A stretch of DNA of 64,000 nucleotides from Psychrobacter immobilis (lineage in GTDB: Bacteria; Pseudomonadota; Gammaproteobacteria; Pseudomonadales; Moraxellaceae). The notes beneath the pieces were generated by a model. That model made no database searches, was not told the origin of the DNA, and was given only the letters and a program-made list of their open reading frames with translations. The stretch covers positions 1 through 64,000 of the forward strand of contig NZ_CAJGZJ010000017.1 in the NCBI RefSeq assembly GCF_904846225.1, written 5' to 3'. Shown in pieces: positions 58,469 to 64,000 of the stretch (position 1 is the stretch's first letter; each line of letters begins with the position of its first letter). The position numbers were made by a program, and so were the translations under genes.

Positions 58469-60397
58469 CTAACCCACTGGACGCCTACTGGCTTCGATCG
58501 TTTTTTGACGAGCGCGCTTGCCTTGACCAAATGCTTGAGTAATACGGTCAATGATAATGGCCACGATAACAATGGCTGTACCTGCTTGTAAGCCTTGACC
58601 TATATTGAGCGTTTGTATCGATTGCAGTACATCCTCGCCAAGACCCGGCGCGCCAATCATCGAAGCCAAGACCACCATAGCCAGTGACATCATCACGGCT
58701 TGGTTAATTCCCGCCATAATACTGGGAAGCGCTTGTGGTAATTTTATCCAAATAAGTAGCTGCAAATGTGTGCTACCAAATGAGCGCCCTGCCTCCACCA
58801 TTTCGTGATTCACTTGGGTGATACCCAGCATCGTCAAACGAATGAGCGGCGGCAATGCATATATAATGGTGGCAAATAGCGCAGGCACTTTACCAATACC
58901 AAATAACATCAATACTGGTATCAGATAAACAAAACTTGGCATGGTCTGCATCACATCTAATATCGGCGTCACAATCTTGCGGAGCAGCTGACTGCCTGAC
59001 ATAGCAATGCCAATAGGAATACCGATAACCACGGTGACCAATACCGAGACAATAAGCAGGGCTAAGGTATCAATCAATGCACCCCATAGTCCAAATGCGC
59101 CTATTAAAAACAGCCCTGCACCGCATGCCAGCGCAAACCAAATCTTGCGTACACCAAACCACGCCAATACAGTGACAAGCCCAATAATCAACCATGGTGG
59201 AATAACGGTTAATAGACGCTCAATAGGTAGCAATAAATACGTTAACGCCACGGTACTAATCGTACGAAACACGTCACCATAATTTCGGACAACGCTTGCC
59301 AATGTATTATTCAGCGGTGTCTCAAGCGACCATGAAGGGAAGCTGGATGACAAACCCAATTGGCTATCTCTGGCTGCTGTATTATTAACGACAGCCGCCC
59401 CAGTTAAGCTAATACCTAACTTAGTAGCAAGATTATTAGCGGCTTCTTCAGACACCCATTTTTGCCAAACGTTTGGATGTTCACGCAAAAACACCAATGC
59501 TTGCTCTTCTCCGCTACGTTTGGTTTCATTCATCTCCAAAATAGAACCATTAAGCTCATCGGAGGTGAACTGTACTTTTTTAAAGACAGCTGCCAACTCA
59601 GGATTGGTATCGAGAAATGGGGTAGATACCGCAATACCCAAAGGCGAGACAGGAAATCCAGACACACAATCAGACTTGCCATCAGCAAGTAGTAGGTCTT
59701 GCCAGCACTCATCTTTATGAGCGGCAAATTCCAATGGTGCAAAATCATACTTTGCCATCAAGCCAGTGGGCTGCCAGTAATAGAACAATAGCGGTTTGTG
59801 CTGCTCAAAAGCAGAGGCAATCTCGGCATCGAGAGCCGCACCCGTTCCGGGATGGGCATTATTAAAAACAGTATCTAAACCTGTATTTTTGAGTAAGCGC
59901 GTATTAAATATCTCACACGTCCAACCAGACGGGCAATTCATAAAACGTGACTTACCTGGGTTTTCAGGATCTTTAAAAAGCTCAGCATATTTAGGCAAAT
60001 CTTTATAACTGCGCAAACCCGGGTTTTCTTCTAAGACATATTTGGGAACATACCAGCCTTGGGTTGCACCGCCCTTGAGCGTATCACCGATGACGGCCAC
60101 TTTATTTTCTTCAATGGCTTTCTCCATTATCGGGGAGCGTCCAATCCATTGCTCACCAATGATTTGGATGTCGTTTTGTGACAAAGCCGTCTCAAGCGCA
60201 GGGCCCGCTCCTGGCACCTCTTCAATCGTACAACCATAGCCATCTTCGGCGATATATTTTAGGACGCCAGAGGTGAATTGACCACTCTCCCACGTCAATG
60301 CCCCAAATTTGATTGGCGATTCACAAGCAGCAGAAGCAGCTATGGGCAGTAGCAACATACTCATACACAGTGCAATTAATGCAATCCATTGGCGCAT
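58469..60397 (-). CDS. Fused glycine betaine-type substrate-binding protein and ABC permease
   Basis: 642 residues. A signal peptide (ends AASAA) is followed by a ProX/OpuAC-type binding domain to about residue 330 (GALTWESGQFTSGVLKYIAE, VPGAGPALETALSQNDIQII, MNCPSGWTCEIFNTRLL). A permease domain with the EAA loop EAGRSFGSTHLQLLIWIKLP completes it. The order is binding protein first, then permease. Marks of both ProX and ProW are present. With the downstream ATPase it should import a quaternary ammonium osmoprotectant, energised by ATP. Shine-Dalgarno aggac. Confidence 0.93.
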   Translation of the reverse strand: MRQWIALIALCMSMLLLPIAASAACESPIKFGALTWESGQFTSGVLKYIAEDGYGCTIEEVPGAGPALETALSQNDIQIIGEQWIGRSPIMEKAIEENKVAVIGDTLKGGATQGWYVPKYVLEENPGLRSYKDLPKYAELFKDPENPGKSRFMNCPSGWTCEIFNTRLLKNTGLDTVFNNAHPGTGAALDAEIASAFEQHKPLLFYYWQPTGLMAKYDFAPLEFAAHKDECWQDLLLADGKSDCVSGFPVSPLGIAVSTPFLDTNPELAAVFKKVQFTSDELNGSILEMNETKRSGEEQALVFLREHPNVWQKWVSEEAANNLATKLGISLTGAAVVNNTAARDSQLGLSSSFPSWSLETPLNNTLASVVRNYGDVFRTISTVALTYLLLPIERLLTVIPPWLIIGLVTVLAWFGVRKIWFALACGAGLFLIGAFGLWGALIDTLALLIVSVLVTVVIGIPIGIAMSGSQLLRKIVTPILDVMQTMPSFVYLIPVLMLFGIGKVPALFATIIYALPPLIRLTMLGITQVNHEMVEAGRSFGSTHLQLLIWIKLPQALPSIMAGINQAVMMSLAMVVLASMIGAPGLGEDVLQSIQTLNIGQGLQAGTAIVIVAIIIDRITQAFGQGKRARQKTIEASRRPVG

Positions 60398-60693
60398 ATG
60401 CTGTCCTATTTATTAGTTATATCGGTAGTAAAACAATCGTTAAAATAACGAGCGCTTAATGATATTTGTCTTATGTCGCATTATCCAAATTATGCGCTCA
60501 ACTTCTATTGACCATTTTTGAGCATGTTTCTCTACTATTGATACTTATTAACAATTGTAGCGATTTATACTCTTGATAATAAATACTTATTATCGCTTTG
60601 TTAAGAGTAGTTTTTGAACGGTAACACTTATAGAACATTCTTACTTATAGAACCGTTTAACTGACCTGATATCTCGTTCACATCAAATTTTTG

Positions 60694-60726
60694 ATAAAAA
60701 AATAGCACCCACTTGCGTAGATGCCT
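60694..60726 (-). terminator. Minus-strand terminator after the aldehyde dehydrogenase gene
   Basis: Read on the minus strand, ggcatctac and gtgggtgct form a 9-bp stem with G-U pairs capped by a GCAA tetraloop, followed by ATTTTTTTATC. The remaining intergenic bases 60398-60693 are AT-rich and show nothing else. Confidence 0.7.
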
Positions 60727-60755
60727 TTATTTATCGTGTCACTCATTCAAAAAAG

Positions 60756-62240
60756 CTACTTTAGAAACAGTGCCATGGCTTTTTTGAATAGTCCGCCATA
60801 AGGAGGCAATAATAAATTCATACCATTTAGCTTGGTCTGTACGAAGACAGGTTTCATATGGCTTAGACGCTCAAACCCAGCTTTACCATGGTAAGATCCA
60901 GTTCCTGAATCCCCGACCCCGCCAAACGGTAAGTCATGCTGCGCGACATGCATAATCACCTCATTAATACAGAGGCCGCCTGACACTGTATTATTACGTA
61001 CTTTTTCTATACCGTTATAGTTGTCACCAAAGACATATAACGCCAACGGGCGCGGACGTGAATTGACGAAATCAATCGCGTCATCCAGCGTTTCATAATG
61101 AATGAGCGGTAAAATCGGTGCAAAAATCTCCTCTTGCATGACGTCACTATCAGGGGCAGGCTCGCTTACAATAACGGGCGGCATCAGACGCGTTTCGATA
61201 TTCGACTCAGTATCAGTCAGCTGATGTATTTCAGTACGTGACAGCGCATCTAGATAGCCTTTGACGCGCTTAAATTGCGCACCATTGATGATGCGCGTGT
61301 AATCTGGATTGTGTTCAATATTAGGATAATGCTTAACCATCCACTCTTTTGCCAAGCTGATAAACCGCTCATGATGTTGACGCGGCACCAACACATAATC
61401 AGGGGCGATACAGGTTTGACCGGCATTCAATGTCTTGCCCATCATTACACGATTAACGACAGCCTCTAAATTGGCATCCTCAAACACGATCACTGGAGAC
61501 TTACCGCCAAGCTCAAGTGTCACAGGCGTTAGATTGGGAGCAGCCGCTGCCATTACTTTTTTGCCCACGGCAGTGGAGCCTGTATAAAGTAGATGATCAA
61601 ATGGTAACTCGCTAAAAGCCGCGGCGATATCAACCTCACCCAGCACCACACAGACCATATCTGGGGAGAAATAACGAGCAATCGTATCAGCAAACGTTTG
61701 GGCGAATTGCGGTGCGGCTTCACTCATTTTAATCATGATGCGATTGCCCGCAGTAAGCGCATCGATCATCGGCCCTATCGCCAAAAACAGTGGATAGTTC
61801 CAAGGCACCATGATACCGACCACGCCTAGCGGCTGTGGCTGGATTTCATTGTGGGCGGGTCTATAGAGCGCTGAAATAGGAGCGCGCTGCGCTTTCATCC
61901 ATTTTTTGCCGTGTTTTTTGGCATGACTGATACCAGTGAAGCTAGGAAACAACTCGGCAAACTGGGTCTCTGATTCACTACGATAGCCAAAGTCTGCGCT
62001 AATCGCTTTAGCAAAACTTGCTTGGTTGTCGCTCAGCATGATTTCTAGATTGTCCAGTTGAGTTTCGCGAGTTCTCCAGTCATTAATCGGCTGCGTACGG
62101 CTCAGTGTTTTCAGGCGTGAGAATTGTGCGTGCATCTCATCAATAGTCTTCGCTGTGCTAAGCTGTTGGGCGGCTTGTGACTGCACAAGATTTGTATTGA
62201 TTGAGGTCTGATCTTGAATTTTTTGGTCAGTATTTGTCAT
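60756..62240 (-). CDS. Coniferyl-aldehyde-type aldehyde dehydrogenase
   Basis: 494 residues. NAD(P)-dependent oxidation of an aldehyde to an acid. Catalytic cysteine in GKTLNAGQTCIAPDYVLVP, general base in VTLELGGKSPVIVFEDANLE, cofactor region GVVGIMVPWNYPLFLAIGP and YTGSTAVGKKVMAAA. The short C-terminus (LLLPPYGGLFKKAMALFLK) and the early SRTQPINDWRTRETQL fit the coniferyl/ fatty aldehyde (CalB, class 3-like) group. The true substrate is open. Shine-Dalgarno aaggaag. Confidence 0.88.
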   Translation of the reverse strand: MTNTDQKIQDQTSINTNLVQSQAAQQLSTAKTIDEMHAQFSRLKTLSRTQPINDWRTRETQLDNLEIMLSDNQASFAKAISADFGYRSESETQFAELFPSFTGISHAKKHGKKWMKAQRAPISALYRPAHNEIQPQPLGVVGIMVPWNYPLFLAIGPMIDALTAGNRIMIKMSEAAPQFAQTFADTIARYFSPDMVCVVLGEVDIAAAFSELPFDHLLYTGSTAVGKKVMAAAAPNLTPVTLELGGKSPVIVFEDANLEAVVNRVMMGKTLNAGQTCIAPDYVLVPRQHHERFISLAKEWMVKHYPNIEHNPDYTRIINGAQFKRVKGYLDALSRTEIHQLTDTESNIETRLMPPVIVSEPAPDSDVMQEEIFAPILPLIHYETLDDAIDFVNSRPRPLALYVFGDNYNGIEKVRNNTVSGGLCINEVIMHVAQHDLPFGGVGDSGTGSYHGKAGFERLSHMKPVFVQTKLNGMNLLLPPYGGLFKKAMALFLK

Positions 62241-62503
62241 TTATCTTCCTTGTCGTATGCGTTAGCGCTAATAGGCTATATTGGGCGAAATATTTTGTAT
62301 TTCTAGTCAAAAGATCACTTCAGTGACAACCTTTGAACCTATAAATATTCATAATATTCCATTCATTATACTTTAATGTAGCGCATCAACTGACCAATGA
62401 ACAGTATATTAAGTTGACTGCCGCGTCTGTCACGGACAAGTGTTTATCAAGCACTTAACGCAATGATATTAAGCCCTTTTATCCTTCCGTTATTTCTACT
62501 TAC

Positions 62504-62655
62504 TATAGTCAAAATACCCTAAAAACGCTACGGTACTGCTGCTATCAATTTTTTGCAGCCTCTGTCTGCGCAGGCATAGCAAGCAAGAAAAATTAATAGC
62601 CGTAGTGAGTGATGTATCGATATTACTTTTCACTGACTATTTTTCACTGACTATA
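62504..62655 (+). repeat. Intergenic repeat family, copy E
   Basis: About 152 bp. It starts TATAGTCA and ends TGACTATA; the last 14 or so bases (ttttcactgactat) occur twice. Inverted arms gctgctatcaatttttt and gaaaaattaatagccgtag. Closest to copy D. Located upstream of lipB; the rest of the 540-bp gap before lipB shows no gene. Confidence 0.9.
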
Positions 62656-62781
62656 TAATTATTTACAATATTGAAGGAGGCAGTCATAGCAGATAATTTT
62701 GGGAGATACTCTCCAAAACTGCTACACTGAATATCAGTAATAAATACCTCTAAATCTGACAATAATAAGATTATCACTCTT

Positions 62782-63657
62782 ATGCAAAACACCACGCAAC
62801 AACTTAATGACACTCTTATCAGTAAATCCCTGTCAGCGGCTGACTATGTCCCTACTCTCGATGCCATGCTATCACGCACCCTTGCGCGTATTGATTTAAA
62901 AAAACAACAAGGACTGCGCACGCCAGACGAGCTATGGATCGTCGATCATAATGACGTCTATACGCTTGGACAAGCTGGTAAAGAAGAGCATATCTTGCAA
63001 CGCACTAATACGCCTATTATCAAAACCGATCGCGGTGGGCAAGTCACTTGGCACGGTCATGGGCAGCTGGTTATTTACTGGTTGTTTGATTTAGAAAGTT
63101 TGAATTGGGGTGTGCGCACCTTGGTTTCTCACGCTGAACAAGCCATTGAAGATGTCATTAACGACTGTCTAGGCATATCTTCCTCGGACAGCACCGATAC
63201 AAATAGCGCCAACATCAGCGCGCATGCACGCCGTGATGCACCCGGTGTTTACTTATATGCGGATACTTCTGAGAAACAAAATAATACTGGCAATGTGTCT
63301 GCTGATGCATCCATTGACAATACCATCATGCTTGGGAAAATAGCGTCGCTAGGCTTTAAGATTAAACATGGCTTTAGTTACCATGGTATTGCGATTAATT
63401 TAGATTGTGATTTATCGGCATTTAACGCCATTAATCCTTGTGGTTATGCGGGCATGCAAATGTTACGACTATCGGATTTTGTGGCGATGCATCGCCATAC
63501 GAATAACGGTGCAGATGACAGTAACAGTGATGAAAGCAAAATTAATGAGCAAATACTGCCCTCTTTAAGCTATGAACAAGTGACGCAAAAGCTTATCGAT
63601 AATATTGCTAAACGTCATGCGGGACTGATTGAATTACGAGCCATTGCATCCAAATGA
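62782..63657 (+). CDS. lipB: Octanoyl-[acyl-carrier-protein]:protein octanoyltransferase LipB
   Basis: Moves the octanoyl group from ACP to lipoyl domains, the first step of lipoate synthesis. Motifs are TDRGGQVTWHGHGQLVIYWL, then IASLGFKIKHGFSYHGIAIN with the catalytic lysine region, and the acyl-carrying cysteine in NPCGYAGMQML. 291 residues against 213 in E. coli. The extra part is mainly two S/D/N-rich insertions (about residues 134-150 and 162-186) around RRDAPGVYLY. Whether lipA follows elsewhere cannot be seen. Confidence 0.94.
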   Translation: MQNTTQQLNDTLISKSLSAADYVPTLDAMLSRTLARIDLKKQQGLRTPDELWIVDHNDVYTLGQAGKEEHILQRTNTPIIKTDRGGQVTWHGHGQLVIYWLFDLESLNWGVRTLVSHAEQAIEDVINDCLGISSSDSTDTNSANISAHARRDAPGVYLYADTSEKQNNTGNVSADASIDNTIMLGKIASLGFKIKHGFSYHGIAINLDCDLSAFNAINPCGYAGMQMLRLSDFVAMHRHTNNGADDSNSDESKINEQILPSLSYEQVTQKLIDNIAKRHAGLIELRAIASK

Positions 63658-63734
63658 GGTCTTTGAGTCCATTTGTGCATAATATCTTGCACGCTTAGAC
63701 TTAAGCATTATGAGAAAACTGAACTCAAACTTGC

Positions 63735-63740
63735 TATAAT
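63735..63740 (+). promoter_or_regulatory. Extended -10 promoter for ppa
   Basis: TATAAT preceded by TG one base upstream (ttgctataat). The -35 is weak. Transcription from about 63747 would give a 90-nt leader that contains a hairpin gtgctgcaa...ttgtagcac at about 63760-63783. Confidence 0.55.
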
Positions 63741-63837
63741 CGCATCCAGTACAAATCGGGTGCTGCAACAATTTTGTAGCACGCCTAGCTCAACCTCTTA
63801 TTCAAACACTTAAAACAAAAGCAAATTGGAGTATTTT

Positions 63838-64000
63838 ATGGCAGATTTTAACAAAATTTTAGACGCAGGCGACGTAGACGGCGGCATCATCAACGTAGTA
63901 GTAGAAATTCCAGCTGGCAGCAGCCATAAAATTGAGTGGAATCGCGAATTGGCTGTGTTTGAGCTTGATCGTATTGATCCACAGATTTTTGCTAAGCCTT
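63838..64000 (+). CDS. ppa: Inorganic pyrophosphatase, N-terminal part (cut by window end)
   Basis: The first 54 codons are present. They read MADFNKILDAGDVDGGI and then the family start VVVEIPAGSSHKIEWNRE, which matches the beginning of bacterial type I inorganic pyrophosphatases (hydrolysis of PPi, soluble, hexameric). The Shine-Dalgarno ttggagt precedes the ATG at 63838. The catalytic Asp motif lies beyond the window. Confidence 0.88.
   Translation, partial: MADFNKILDAGDVDGGIINVVVEIPAGSSHKIEWNRELAVFELDRIDPQIFAKP

Noticed and set aside
1-64000. CRISPR arrays, tRNA or rRNA genes, prophage
   Set aside because: No regular spacer-repeat pattern, cloverleaf with T-arm motif, rRNA segment or phage gene was seen; the tandem arrays are contiguous without spacers.

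Overview
The window is a chromosomal segment of a Moraxellaceae gammaproteobacterium, most likely Psychrobacter or a close relative. I infer this from the protein sequences of RpoD, NrdA, SecD and BamD, the moderate-to-low GC content, and the many polar low-complexity insertions in housekeeping proteins. The genus is an inference; no 16S gene is present. No tRNA, rRNA, CRISPR array, prophage or intact transposase gene was seen.

Layout. 1-10 kb: a flavodoxin-like gene, pgeF and rluD (minus), diverging from bamD, then dnaG and rpoD. 10-14 kb: an accessory patch with a TSUP permease, a possible thioesterase remnant and a LysR regulator, followed by a bestrophin-like channel and a DUF493 (YbeD) protein. 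14-21 kb: the class Ia ribonucleotide reductase locus nrdA...nrdB-yfaE. It is interrupted between nrdA and nrdB by four small accessory genes, including an AT-rich DUF2971 gene, and is preceded by a candidate tandem NrdR operator. 21-30 kb: cell-envelope genes (DegS/AlgW-like protease, Nif3-family protein diverging from it, MltF-like and MltD-like lytic transglycosylases). 30-36.3 kb: a CNNM/TlyC-like protein, then yajC-secD-secF. 36-43.6 kb: a MATE exporter, azlCD, purF-cvpA, pyrD and a DUF4870 protein. 43.9-50.5 kb: a minus-strand run with gspM, gspL, sixA, gpsA, a nitroreductase, zapE and an alpha/beta hydrolase. 50.9-54.8 kb: a small lipoprotein, xseA, xseB and pncB. 55-62 kb: a thioredoxin-MsrA-MsrB fusion, a betaine-type ABC transporter with a fused binding-protein/permease, and a coniferyl-aldehyde-type dehydrogenase. 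62.7 kb to the end: lipB and the start of ppa.

The most unusual feature is a family of six intergenic repeats of about 130-150 bp (10126, 20386, 25773, 39173, 53119, 62504). The best-preserved copies end in TATAGTCA/TGACTATA. Each contains a long inverted repeat whose two arms have changed together between copies. One copy supplies the leader and part of the Shine-Dalgarno sequence of yfaE, and another separates xseA from xseB. A distinct 265-bp MITE-like element with 18-bp perfect inverted ends and flanking TA dinucleotides lies next to one copy.

Most genes are ordinary core functions. Worth a second look are the interrupted nrd locus, a possible small RNA or attenuator ahead of yajC-secDF, three short tandem arrays between genes, a basic 120-residue extension on SecF, and a 46-residue insertion in the betaine transporter ATPase.
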